From NCBI GenBank assembly GCA_030682255.1, contig JAUXOK010000010.1, forward strand, positions 1-64,000: a DNA stretch of 64,000 nt, in the 5' to 3' direction. The DNA comes from Bacteroidota bacterium (GTDB lineage: Bacteria > Bacteroidota > Bacteroidia > NS11-12g > UBA955). The notes beneath the pieces were generated by a model. The model did not search any database. It saw only the letters and a program-made list of their open reading frames with translations, and had not been told where the DNA came from. Positions 17,063-25,857 of this stretch are shown here, one piece after another. Position 1 is the first letter of the stretch; the number at the start of each line of letters is the position of its first letter. The translations under genes and the position numbers were made by a program.

Positions 17063-18040
17063 ATGGGGATTGTATTAACCAATAAACCTGTTTTGTGTAA
17101 CTATTATGTTACTTATCGCTGCAATGCCAAATGTTCGTTTTGTGATATATGGGAAAAACCATCACCATACATTACCATCGAAAATGCCACACAAAATCTG
17201 AAAGACATGAAACGCTTGGGGGTAGATGTGATTGATTTTACGGGAGGTGAACCGCTTTTACACCAACAACTGCCCGAATTGTTGAAACTAGCCAAAGACT
17301 TAGGCTTTATAACCACTGTTACCACCAATGCACTTTTATATCCCAAGATGGCAAACAAACTCAAGGGATTGATAGATATGTTGCATTTTTCTTTAGATTC
17401 TCCCATAGAAAGTGAACATAACGACAGCAGAGGTGTTAAATTGTTTGATAAGTTTTTAGAATCCATCGAAGTAGCCAAAAACCTTGGTGAAAAACCAGAT
17501 ATTTTGTTCACTGTGTTCAGTCATAATATCCATCAGATAGAAGAAGTTTATGAAACATATTGTGTGCCCAATCAGTTCATGTTAATTCTTAACCCTGTGT
17601 TTGAATACAACGAGGTTGGCAGTTCTCTCAATGAGGCAGATTTAAAGCAATTGACAGCATGGGGCAAAAAGAAGTTGGTGTATTTAAACCAAGGTTTTAT
17701 TGAATTAAGAAAAAATGGGGGCAATCAAATTGAACATCCTGTTTGCAGAGCCGGCAGCACAACCATTGTTATATCTCCTGAAAACGAGCTCATTTTGCCC
17801 TGCTATCATCTTGGTCTAGACAAACATCCCATCAACAATCAATTGTTTGAATTATGGAGCAGTAAGGATATTCAATTGCAGATAAAACAAGAAGGGCGAC
17901 ATGAAAAATGCCAAGGTTGCACCATCAATTGCTACATGCAACCCAGTTTTGCCACTAAGCTCAGCAGCTATTGGTTCAAAGCCCTGCCCTCCACCCTCAA
18001 ATACAATTTGCACAAAGGCACTTGGAAGAATTTGATTTAG
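17063..18040 (+). CDS. Radical SAM protein with C-terminal cysteine-rich (SPASM-like) region
   Basis: This 325-residue enzyme has the radical SAM cluster motif CNAKCSFC near residue 20, the GGEPLL motif, and VTTNALLYP and HFSLDSP strands of the partial TIM barrel. The C-terminus carries further cysteines (CRAGSTT, LPCYH, CQGCTINCYM), as in auxiliary-cluster SPASM or twitch domains, which often modify peptides or proteins. The substrate is unknown. It directly follows the VWA-like membrane protein with no gap, suggesting that protein, or a small peptide, as partner. No short precursor peptide gene is visible next to it. Confidence 0.82.
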   Translation: MGIVLTNKPVLCNYYVTYRCNAKCSFCDIWEKPSPYITIENATQNLKDMKRLGVDVIDFTGGEPLLHQQLPELLKLAKDLGFITTVTTNALLYPKMANKLKGLIDMLHFSLDSPIESEHNDSRGVKLFDKFLESIEVAKNLGEKPDILFTVFSHNIHQIEEVYETYCVPNQFMLILNPVFEYNEVGSSLNEADLKQLTAWGKKKLVYLNQGFIELRKNGGNQIEHPVCRAGSTTIVISPENELILPCYHLGLDKHPINNQLFELWSSKDIQLQIKQEGRHEKCQGCTINCYMQPSFATKLSSYWFKALPSTLKYNLHKGTWKNLI

Positions 18041-18163
18041 TGAAGAGAATGGGCGCCCATCTTTCTTTTAGTTCGGCATAAGGCAATCTTACTAAAAAAA
18101 CCTACTTCCTGAATATTAAAACCATATTTGAATATTTTCTTATACTGAACTCCCGTTAATTAA

Positions 18164-18171
18164 TATATTTG
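18164..18171 (+). promoter_or_regulatory. -7 element (TATATTTG) of the 18188 operon
   Basis: An exact TAnnTTTG match ending 16 bases before the TTG start at 18188. Confidence 0.55.
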
Positions 18172-18187
18172 CAGAAATAAATAGAAA

Positions 18188-20152
18188 TTGGATTTATCTG
18201 TTATCATAGTCAATTACAATGTTCAGGCAATGCTTGAACAAACCTTGCTTTCGGTGTATAAGGCTATTGGCAATCTGAGTGTTGAGGTTATTGTGGTGGA
18301 TAATCATTCTGCTGACGATTCTTGTGGCATGGTGAGAGAAAAATTCAAACAGGTTGTTCTAATTGAAAACAAAGACAATGTGGGTTTTAGCAAAGCCAAT
18401 AATCAGGGGATTTTAATTGCTAAGGGCAGAAATGTTTTGTTGTTGAATCCTGATACGGTTTTGAGCGAGGATAGTTTATTTAAAACAAATGGGTATTTGA
18501 ACGAACATGCTGAGGTGGGGGCTTTGGGTGTTAGAATGATTGATGGCAGGGGTGTTTTTTTGCCAGAATCAAAAAGGGGATTGCCTACCCCAGCGGTTGC
18601 TTTTTATAAGATGAGCGGTTTGGCTAAACTGTTTCCCAAATCTAAGGTTTTTGGAGCTTATCATTTAAGTTTTTTGAGTGAATTTGAAACCAACGAGGTG
18701 GATGTTTTGAGTGGTGCTTTTATGATGATTAAAAAAAGTGTTTTGGATGAAGTTGGTTTGTTGGACGAGGATTTTTTTATGTATGGCGAAGATATTGATC
18801 TGAGTTATAGAATTCAAAAAGGGGGTTATAAGAACGTTTATTTTGCTGATACTACTATTATTCATTATAAAGGCGAAAGCACTAAGAAACACAGTGTTAA
18901 TTATGTTAAAATATTTTACCAAGCGATGGCGAAATTTGCCACAAAACATTTTAGCAAAAGTCAGGGTAAATGGTTTACTTTTTTCATCAATACGGCTATA
19001 TTAATCAGAGCTTCGATAGCTTTGCTAAATCGGGTTGTTAATGCTTCAAAACTATTGATTTTAGATTATATTTTAATTTTTGCAGGTTTTTTCGGTCTGA
19101 TGAGGTATTGGGAAATCTATAATAAATTTGTTGTTGGTGGTTTTTATCCCAAGGAATACATTCAATACCATGTGCCTGTTTACATTTTGTTTTGGGTGTC
19201 AGGCATCATCATTAGTGGGGGTTATCTTTTTCCGTTTCAGATTTCTAAAACTAGCAGAGGCGTTATATTTGGCTCCTTTTTATTGTTAACTGTTTATGCC
19301 CTTTTGCCAGAGAGCATGCGGTTTTCGAGAGCTTTGATTTTATTAGGGTCTGTTTGGGCACTTTTGATAACCATTGCTATCCGTTTGTTTTGGCATTTTA
19401 TAAAATACAAACATTTTGATACCACAGTTAGTCAAACCTCACAAGTATTAATAGTTGGAGATATTGATGAATGTCAAAGGGTAAAAAACATCCTGTTGAA
19501 TTATCCTCAAAGATTCAAGTTGCTTGGTTTTATTAAGCCCAATCATGTTGCTACCAAAGCAGAATGGCTAGGAAGTTTTGAAAATCTACCTTTATTGATT
19601 GAGATTTATAATGCTAACGAAATTATTTTTTGTTCGAAGGATATACCCGGAACAGAAATTATGGAATTGATGGGCAGAAGCCATAACAATAAAGTGAAAT
19701 ACAAGATAATGCCTGAAAAAGGTGCTTATATCATTGGTAGTAATTCAAAAAATACCACAGGTGAATTCTTTAGCATTGATATGACACCTGCCCTGAGCAA
19801 TCAACAGATTAAAAACAAAAAAAGACTCTTTGATTTTTTAACTTGTATGATTCTGCCTTTTCTTCTGCCTGTTTTATTATTTAGATGGCGTTTTTTAATC
19901 AGTGTGTTAAAGAACTGGTTGCATTGTTTGACAGGTAAAAAAAGTTGGATAGGCTATAATCAACATGCAGTGACACAGAATTTGCCTAAAATAAAACCGG
20001 GTGTCTTCAAAGTCAATAGTTTTTATGTGGATGAAATTAAAGATGAACAACTATTAAAAAACATCAATTTGATGTATGCCAGTCATTATCATTGGCAAAA
20101 TGATTTAAATATGTTGATAAAAGCATTTTTTTCTAATACATTCGCATCATAA
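18188..20152 (+). CDS. GT2 glycosyltransferase fused to a polyprenyl glycosylphosphotransferase-like module
   Basis: This is a 654-residue fusion. Residues 1-250 are a family 2 glycosyltransferase of the rhamnosyltransferase type: SVIIVNYNV, VVDNHSADDS, NVGFSKANN, LLLNPDT and MYGEDIDLSYRI. Four membrane helices follow (about 285-405), then a Rossmann CoA-binding-like domain (VLIVGDIDEC to IDM, about 418-540). The last 110 residues begin KRLFDFLTCMILPFLLPV, like a glycosylphosphotransferase membrane anchor. They jump to SWIGY and a terminal NDLNMLIKAF, lacking the catalytic KFRSM region. Translation starts at TTG. It leads an operon with an acyl-CoA synthetase and a WecA-like gene, suggesting surface polysaccharide assembly. 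Confidence 0.8.
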   Translation: MDLSVIIVNYNVQAMLEQTLLSVYKAIGNLSVEVIVVDNHSADDSCGMVREKFKQVVLIENKDNVGFSKANNQGILIAKGRNVLLLNPDTVLSEDSLFKTNGYLNEHAEVGALGVRMIDGRGVFLPESKRGLPTPAVAFYKMSGLAKLFPKSKVFGAYHLSFLSEFETNEVDVLSGAFMMIKKSVLDEVGLLDEDFFMYGEDIDLSYRIQKGGYKNVYFADTTIIHYKGESTKKHSVNYVKIFYQAMAKFATKHFSKSQGKWFTFFINTAILIRASIALLNRVVNASKLLILDYILIFAGFFGLMRYWEIYNKFVVGGFYPKEYIQYHVPVYILFWVSGIIISGGYLFPFQISKTSRGVIFGSFLLLTVYALLPESMRFSRALILLGSVWALLITIAIRLFWHFIKYKHFDTTVSQTSQVLIVGDIDECQRVKNILLNYPQRFKLLGFIKPNHVATKAEWLGSFENLPLLIEIYNANEIIFCSKDIPGTEIMELMGRSHNNKVKYKIMPEKGAYIIGSNSKNTTGEFFSIDMTPALSNQQIKNKKRLFDFLTCMILPFLLPVLLFRWRFLISVLKNWLHCLTGKKSWIGYNQHAVTQNLPKIKPGVFKVNSFYVDEIKDEQLLKNINLMYASHYHWQNDLNMLIKAFFSNTFAS

Positions 20153-20165
20153 TATACCTTAATTA

Positions 20166-22046
20166 ATGAACAAGCAAAATGATCCTCAATTTGGTTCCCT
20201 TCATGAATTTTTAATCAACGCTGCCAATAACATTCACAAGCCTGAGTCAACATTTTTGATGGAGAAAAACGGAAATGATTATGTCAATATTTCCTACCGT
20301 GAAACCTTTGAAAACATTCATCAATGGGCTGCTTATTTATATCATATTGGTATTAGAAAGGGCGATAAAGTTGCCATTTGTTTAGATAACTGTCCGGAAT
20401 TTATCTATTTAGATCAAGCCCTCCAAAAAATTGGAGCTGTCAATGTTTCAATTTACCCAACTTTAACAGCAGATGAAACCGCTTTTATTTTGAACAACAG
20501 CGAATCTAAGGCTGTTTTATTAGGGAATCCATTCTTGTTAAAAAAGTTTCAAAAAGTAGAAAATCAATGTTCTACAATTGAAAAAGTGTTTTTAGCCTAC
20601 GATTTTAAAGATGAAAACCACAAATTTATTTCTGTAAAATCCATCAAAGAAGCTGGCAAAAAACTATGGATAAGTCTTGAAAAAGAAATCAACCAGATTC
20701 TAGCAACCATTAAACATGATGATTTGGCCGCTTTGATTTATACCAGTGGAACAACAGGGGTTCCGAAGGGTACCATGCTCAGTCATTATAATTTTATGAG
20801 CAATTGTTACGATGCTTTAGAATTATGCCCAAGTATCAATAAGGAAGATAGATTCTTGTCTTTCTTGCCTTTGAGCCATGTTTATGAAAGAATGGCTGGT
20901 TATTACTTGCCTTGTTTTATTGGTGCTCAAATTGCATTTGCAGAAAGCATAGAAAAGGTGTCACAGAATTTTATGGAAGCAAAACCAACGATTATGACCT
21001 GTGTGCCAAGGCTTCTAGAAAGATTAGAAGGAAAAATTAGAAGCAATGCAGAAGCTCAAGGTGGCATCAAATTAAAAATATTTAATTGGGCCATAAAAAT
21101 TGGTGAAAAAGTAAGAATAAAGAAAGAAAACAAACAATTTATTAATCCATTTTTAAGGTTGCAACATGCCCTAGCTGAAAAGTTGGTGTTTAGTAAAATC
21201 AAAGCAAAATTAGGTGGTAGACTTAAATTATTAGTTTCTGGTGGAGGCGCATTGCCACAACATATTGGTGAGTTTTTTGGCAATGTTGGCATCAGGTGTC
21301 AGCAGGGTTATGGATTAACAGAAACATCGCCATTCATTACAGTAAATGAATTTCATAGACAAATTCATGGTACAAGTGGAAGAGTGGCACCAAGGCAACA
21401 AGTAGCCATTCAGAATATTGAAACCAAAACATTTGTAACTATACAAACATATGATAGTTTTAAAGAGGATTTTGAATGTGAGGAGGGCGAAATTTTATGT
21501 AAAGGTCCAAATATCATGTTAGGATATTATAAAAATCCTGAGGAGACAGCCTTAGTGATGGATGCCGAAGGTTGGTTTCATACGGGTGATATAGGCAAAT
21601 TTGAAAAAGGATATATCAAAATTACGGATAGATATAAAAACATGTTAAAAACAAGTTTGGGTAAGAATATATATCCAACACCGATTGAAAACACGTATTT
21701 GCAATCTGATAAAGTTGAACAAATATTCATCATTGGCGATAAAAAAGAATATGTAACAGCCATTGTAGTGCCAAAAGAAGAAAAAATTAAAGACTTTTAT
21801 GGTTTAAATAATATAAAATTTAATGAAGATGATGACTTTTTAGAAGATGAAGCTTTAAAAAAGTGGATTGAAGAAGATTTTAAGAAATTATCTCAAAATC
21901 TCTCCAATTATGCTAGAATTAGAAGTTTTGTTATCAAAAGAAAACCTTTTACGATAGAAACTGGAGAGTTAACCGTAACTTTGAAGCAGAAAAGAAAAGT
22001 GATTGAAGAGCGATATCAAAACTGGATCGAAAAACTCTATAATTAG
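20166..22046 (+). CDS. fadD: Long-chain acyl-CoA synthetase (AMP-binding family)
   Basis: This 626-residue ANL enzyme activates fatty acids to acyl-CoA via an acyl-adenylate. The phosphate-binding loop YTSGTTGVPKG is near residue 195, GYGLTET near residue 380, and GWFHTGDIG plus KTSLGKNIYP follow in the hinge and C-terminal domain. The length fits the bacterial long-chain FadD15-like group. It lies 13 bp after the glycosyltransferase fusion and 6 bp before the WecA-like gene. It may supply acyl groups for lipid modification, or simply share the transcript. Confidence 0.9.
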   Translation: MNKQNDPQFGSLHEFLINAANNIHKPESTFLMEKNGNDYVNISYRETFENIHQWAAYLYHIGIRKGDKVAICLDNCPEFIYLDQALQKIGAVNVSIYPTLTADETAFILNNSESKAVLLGNPFLLKKFQKVENQCSTIEKVFLAYDFKDENHKFISVKSIKEAGKKLWISLEKEINQILATIKHDDLAALIYTSGTTGVPKGTMLSHYNFMSNCYDALELCPSINKEDRFLSFLPLSHVYERMAGYYLPCFIGAQIAFAESIEKVSQNFMEAKPTIMTCVPRLLERLEGKIRSNAEAQGGIKLKIFNWAIKIGEKVRIKKENKQFINPFLRLQHALAEKLVFSKIKAKLGGRLKLLVSGGGALPQHIGEFFGNVGIRCQQGYGLTETSPFITVNEFHRQIHGTSGRVAPRQQVAIQNIETKTFVTIQTYDSFKEDFECEEGEILCKGPNIMLGYYKNPEETALVMDAEGWFHTGDIGKFEKGYIKITDRYKNMLKTSLGKNIYPTPIENTYLQSDKVEQIFIIGDKKEYVTAIVVPKEEKIKDFYGLNNIKFNEDDDFLEDEALKKWIEEDFKKLSQNLSNYARIRSFVIKRKPFTIETGELTVTLKQKRKVIEERYQNWIEKLYN

Positions 22047-22052
22047 TCAAAT

Positions 22053-23096
22053 ATGTTGCAACTATATTATTTTGTAATTGCCCCTTTAGGAATGATTTTA
22101 TTATCATTTTTATATCTTCAATTTGCAAAAAAATTCAACATTTACGATCATCCTGTTGGCAGAAGTTCACATGTTAATGTAACAATTACAGGCTATGGTA
22201 TATTTGTTTTGTTTGCACTATTAGTTTATAGCGTCATTTATCCCTACACATTACCCTCTTTTTTTATCATTGGTTTGGTAATGATATCTACCATTAGTTT
22301 TATTGATGACATCGTATTTATCAAGCATTTTATTAGATTGATATTTCAAATATTTGCACTTACCTTGATGGCTATAGATTTACCATTTAGTTATATAGCA
22401 ATGGATAAATTACCTCTTATTATAGCTGCAATCATTTTTGGTATTGGCGTTTTGAATGCCTTTAACTTTATGGATGGCATCAATGGTATGTTGGGTTTAA
22501 ATAGTTTAGTTATATTATTTAGTTTTTGGTGGCTAAACAATCATTCAGTTGATGAAAATGGTGCTAATATTAATTTTATTAATAATGAATTTATTTATAC
22601 TTTAATCATTGGTGTATCCTTATTTGTCATTTTAAATGTTCGCAAAAAAGCCATTGTTTTTGCAGGTGATGTAGGCAGTATTTCAATAGCATTTGTTATC
22701 TTTTATTTGATGCTCAATCTGATTTTTAAAACAGGCAATTATGCTTATTTACTCTTGTTTGTTGTCATAGGAATTGATGCTGGATTAACCGTTATTTTTA
22801 AATTATTGTTAAGAGAAAATATATTTGTTCCACATCGTGATTTCTTATTTAAGAAATTAGTACATGTTGGCAAATTTAAACATGTGAATGTATCATTGAT
22901 ATACGCAAGTATACAAGCCATTATTTCTTTTATAGTAATAGTTTTACCACTTCAAAATAAGTTGCCGGCTCAATTAAGCATTTTATTCATCTTTGTTGTT
23001 GGTCTTTGTGCCGCATACATCATCACTCGTAATAAATATACAAAAAAAAGAGTGATTAAATATTTAAGAGAAGATAGAGATGACGAAGAAGTTTAA
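22053..23096 (+). CDS. WecA/MraY-family undecaprenyl-phosphate sugar-1-phosphate transferase
   Basis: This 347-residue polytopic membrane protein has about ten helices. The catalytic loops are visible: FIDDIVFI (Asp pair, substrate and Mg binding), NAFNFMDGINGMLG, FAGDVGS, and the histidine motif VPHRDFLFKKLVH. It transfers a sugar-1-phosphate, usually GlcNAc or a related sugar, to undecaprenyl phosphate and so starts O-antigen or capsule repeat units. It is closest in style to the WbpL/WecA group. It ends the operon with the fused glycosyltransferase, which could add the next sugar. It converges with fabD with a one-base gap. Confidence 0.88.
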   Translation: MLQLYYFVIAPLGMILLSFLYLQFAKKFNIYDHPVGRSSHVNVTITGYGIFVLFALLVYSVIYPYTLPSFFIIGLVMISTISFIDDIVFIKHFIRLIFQIFALTLMAIDLPFSYIAMDKLPLIIAAIIFGIGVLNAFNFMDGINGMLGLNSLVILFSFWWLNNHSVDENGANINFINNEFIYTLIIGVSLFVILNVRKKAIVFAGDVGSISIAFVIFYLMLNLIFKTGNYAYLLLFVVIGIDAGLTVIFKLLLRENIFVPHRDFLFKKLVHVGKFKHVNVSLIYASIQAIISFIVIVLPLQNKLPAQLSILFIFVVGLCAAYIITRNKYTKKRVIKYLREDRDDEEV

Positions 23097-23097
23097 A

Positions 23098-23976
23098 CTA
23101 AGCGCCAATTTCTGAACTTGGAGCAATCTTCTTAACCAAGCCTTGCAACACTTTTCCTGGCCCCAATTCTACAAATACAGTTGCACCATCTGTTACCATC
23201 GCATGAACACATTGTGTCCATTTAACAGGCGCTGTTAATTGTTTCAATAAATTGGCTTTGATAATCTCTGGATTGGTTTCTGCCTTAGCACTTACATTTT
23301 GATATACCGCACAAGCGGGTTGACTGAAATGGGTATTTTCTATCGCTTTTGCCAATTTTTCTTCGGCAGGTTTCATTAATGGGGAATGGAATGCACCACC
23401 TACTTGTAGCACCAAAGCCCTCTTAGCACCAGCAGCTTTCAGTTTTTCGCAGGCTTCGTTAATAGCATCAATATCTCCTGAAATAACCAATTGCCCCGGA
23501 CAATTATAATTAGCTGGCACCACAATGCCACTTGAAATTGAGGCGCAAATTTCTTCCACTTTTTCGTCTTCCAAACCTAAAACAGCAGCCATGGTGCTAG
23601 GTTTTAGTTCGCAAGCTTCTTGCATTGCCATAGCGCGTTGATACACCAATTTTAAGCCATCTTCAAAAGTTAAAGTACCATTAGCTACCAAAGCAGAAAA
23701 CTCGCCCAAACTATGACCTGCCACCATATCGGGCGAAAAATCATTGCCCAAACATTTTGCTGCTATCACAGCATGTAAAAATATAGCAGGTTGCGTGATA
23801 TTGGTTTTTCTAAGCCCTTCATCAGTGCCAGAAAACATCTCGTCTGTAATTCTAAAACCTAAAATTTCATTGGCATTCTCAAATAGTTCTTTAGCAATTG
23901 GGTGATTGTCATACAAATCTTTGCCCATACCTACAAACTGTGCCCCTTGTCCTGGAAATATATACGCTTTTTTCAT
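23098..23976 (-). CDS. fabD: Malonyl-CoA:ACP transacylase
   Basis: FabD loads malonyl groups onto acyl carrier protein for type II fatty acid synthesis. The 292-residue protein starts FPGQGAQFVGMGKDL, has the nucleophile motif GHSLGEFSAL (Ser89), and the catalytic histidine in AFHSPLM near residue 201. The C-terminal VFVELGPGKVLQGL is typical. It stands apart from other fab genes here. Its upstream spacer on the minus strand leads to a hairpin and the second MITE. Confidence 0.95.
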   Translation of the reverse strand: MKKAYIFPGQGAQFVGMGKDLYDNHPIAKELFENANEILGFRITDEMFSGTDEGLRKTNITQPAIFLHAVIAAKCLGNDFSPDMVAGHSLGEFSALVANGTLTFEDGLKLVYQRAMAMQEACELKPSTMAAVLGLEDEKVEEICASISSGIVVPANYNCPGQLVISGDIDAINEACEKLKAAGAKRALVLQVGGAFHSPLMKPAEEKLAKAIENTHFSQPACAVYQNVSAKAETNPEIIKANLLKQLTAPVKWTQCVHAMVTDGATVFVELGPGKVLQGLVKKIAPSSEIGA

Positions 23977-24157
23977 GTTTCAATTTTAATACTTATTTTG
24001 ATATTTTTAAAAGGTTTTTATTTGTTGGAATATCAAAGTCAATGACTACTATTATCCAAAACATGACGTTTTTTTAAATTTTTTAGTTAACGCCTTATAT
24101 TTACTCTTTTAAGATTTTGGAACGAATTCCTTTTGATTAATTGATCTTTTTCCAAGC

Positions 24158-24184
24158 AGGCACAAGTTCAATGTGCCTATTTTC
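24158..24184. terminator. Hairpin AGGCACA/TGTGCCT followed by a short T run
   Basis: A 7-bp stem with a seven-base loop is followed by ATTTTC. No gene ends just before it on the plus strand, so its role is unclear. The rest of 23977-24230 shows nothing I can name. Confidence 0.35.
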
Positions 24185-24230
24185 TCAGGTAAATGAATCA
24201 GTTTGATTGATGGTAATGATGATGCCTATT

Positions 24231-24613
24231 TAGGGCTTGCTGAAAAACCATAACAACATGATAGTCAATCACAAAAGCTCATTTTTGTGATTTCAAGTGC
24301 AAGGAAATTAGAATAAAACCCTAAACAATCGTGCATCTACTTTTGGTTTTCTTTTTTTTCATTGCCAAAAAAAGAAACAAAAAAAGCTAGCACCATATTA
24401 AATTTAGACTTTTAACTTGATTTTTCAGACCACTTCGGGTGATTTCCTTGAGTCCACTCAAGGAACTTCCCTTGTGGTTTCCCTGAAAAATCTTCATTAA
24501 AAAGTCAAATTTAATAAAGGTGCGGTCGGCTTCGAATTTAGCTTTCTGAATTGATACCAACCAAAAAAGAAATAATCTTTTGTTTTAATTGATGACTTTT
24601 TCAGCAGACCCTA
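24231..24613. mobile_element. MITE-like element, copy 2 (383 bp)
   Basis: It is bounded by TAGGGCTTGCTGAAAAA and TTTTTCAGCAGACCCTA. The core, with GTGATTTCCTTGAGTCCACT and the surrounding CTGAAAAATC arms, is the reverse complement of the core of the element at 8354-8713. The flanking arms have diverged. No coding capacity for a transposase is present, so it must be moved by an enzyme encoded elsewhere. Confidence 0.8.
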
Positions 24614-24715
24614 TTTAGGCTTTCTCATTAATAATGGATGATATTTCACATTGCAATGGTTAATAGTTAAAAAAATCATTTTGGTGGTTTGGGGGGAATC
24701 GGGTTAATTTGTGGA

Positions 24716-25180
24716 ATGAATTTAAAAATATTATTTATGTTGTTTTTTATTTTAGTTTCAAAATTAATGGGTCAGAAAAACGATAGCTTAATAATTGGGG
24801 ATAGGTTGCATGATTTTTATTTTCAAATGTTAAGCTCATATAACCATTCTGGAATAATTATAAAACCATTAACAAAAGAAGACTCTCTTTATGGCAGTTT
24901 TTTCGGGGTTATCTATTACACTAACAAGAGAGACACTTTTTTTCAAAAAGAGTTAAATTATTATTTAGATAAAGTCGTTGCAGAAGGAAAAGTAGTAAGG
25001 TTCTTTTTTAAAGAAAGAGTAAATTTTTTTAAACGGAAAAAGCTTCATGATTACTTAAAAATTGGAGTTTGGAAAAAGTACGATTTTATTAATAATGAAA
25101 TACAATATTTAGAGTATTTTATAATTAACAGATACACCAATCCATATAAAGTTTTAAAAACAGAAAAAATTAAGAACTAG
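24716..25180 (+). CDS. Small exported protein of unknown function
   Basis: From the ATG at 24716 the protein is 154 residues with a signal peptide (MNLKILFMLFFILVSKLMGQ). An in-frame ATG nine codons earlier would put hydrophilic residues before the signal, so the inner start is preferred. A near-consensus TTAATTTG lies just upstream. The mature part is basic and rich in Phe, Lys and Tyr, with no motif I recognise. It lies between a MITE and REP-like repeats, without gene neighbours, which suggests accessory DNA. It may be a genuine lone gene. Confidence 0.55.
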   Translation: MNLKILFMLFFILVSKLMGQKNDSLIIGDRLHDFYFQMLSSYNHSGIIIKPLTKEDSLYGSFFGVIYYTNKRDTFFQKELNYYLDKVVAEGKVVRFFFKERVNFFKRKKLHDYLKIGVWKKYDFINNEIQYLEYFIINRYTNPYKVLKTEKIKN

Positions 25181-25267
25181 GATTTTTACCTCTCACTATT
25201 TTGTGCCGTTTCTCTTTTCTTTTGGTTTTAAGTATGGGCTTGTGTTTGTGCCCTGCCACCTCAAAAC

Positions 25268-25425
25268 CGTTAAATCGGTTTGGGTTTGCAATCACATTTC
25301 TAAAACCCACGGTTGAAACCGTGAGCTTTTTTATCGTTGATGGTGGAAGGGTTTTAAATGACCACGAGGTGGTCACATAGTTATAGCATAATGTGATGGC
25401 GAGTTATTCGACCCCGATGGGGTCG
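25268..25425. repeat. REP-like palindrome cluster, copy A
   Basis: It contains three inverted repeats in a row: CACGGTT/AACCGTG (25306-25325), TGACCACGAGGTGGTCA (25359-25375) and CGACCCCGATGGGGTCG (25409-25425). The first two, with the spacer between them and flanking CCAAACCG bases, recur in opposite orientation at 61433-61562. The remaining 25181-25494 bases hold no gene. Confidence 0.7.
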
Positions 25426-25494
25426 CATTTTGCGGTTTAGGGTTGATTTTTATAAATATTTCATCCCTACTGGATGATTTAAAAAGACACAGTA

Positions 25495-25845
25495 TTACAA
25501 TCCTTCAAGTTCTTTTTTCTGTTGTTTGGTCAGTCCGCTTTTAACCAAATCATGGCTGTGGTCTATCAGTTCTTTTAATAATGTGGATGATAAACCTTCG
25601 ATGTAAACGGTGTTCCAATGGGTTTTATTCATGTGATATCCCGGTTGTATTTGTGGGTATTCTTCTCTTAGTTCAATGGCTTTTTCGGGATTGCATTTTA
25701 AATTGATACTTTGAAAATCGTTTAAACTACACAAAGCAAATAGTTTGCCCATCACTTTAAATACCAAGGTGTCTGGTCCAAATGGGCACTCCTCGCTAGT
25801 GCCTTTTTTTGCTAAACAATAGTTTCTAAAGGTTTCAATATCCAT
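25495..25845 (-). CDS. MmcQ/YjbR family protein
   Basis: This 116-residue protein has the YjbR fold signature: FRNYCLAKKGTSEECPFG at the start, VFKVMGKLFAL, and the C-terminal GYHMNKTHWNTVYIEG. The family is often called DNA-binding because of its fold (a double-wing motif), but its cellular role is not established. It follows ftcD by 12 bp on the same strand and is probably co-transcribed with it. Length and motifs are complete. Confidence 0.88.
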   Translation of the reverse strand: MDIETFRNYCLAKKGTSEECPFGPDTLVFKVMGKLFALCSLNDFQSINLKCNPEKAIELREEYPQIQPGYHMNKTHWNTVYIEGLSSTLLKELIDHSHDLVKSGLTKQQKKELEGL

Positions 25846-25857
25846 GATAATTCTACA

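Noticed and set aside
18040-18187. Small RNA or peptide gene after the radical SAM gene
   Set aside because: Only a short GGGCGCCC palindrome and the promoter of the next operon are visible; there is no credible peptide frame.
25170-25376. 68-residue reading frame
   Set aside because: It consists of REP-like palindromes and overlaps the end of the 24716 gene.
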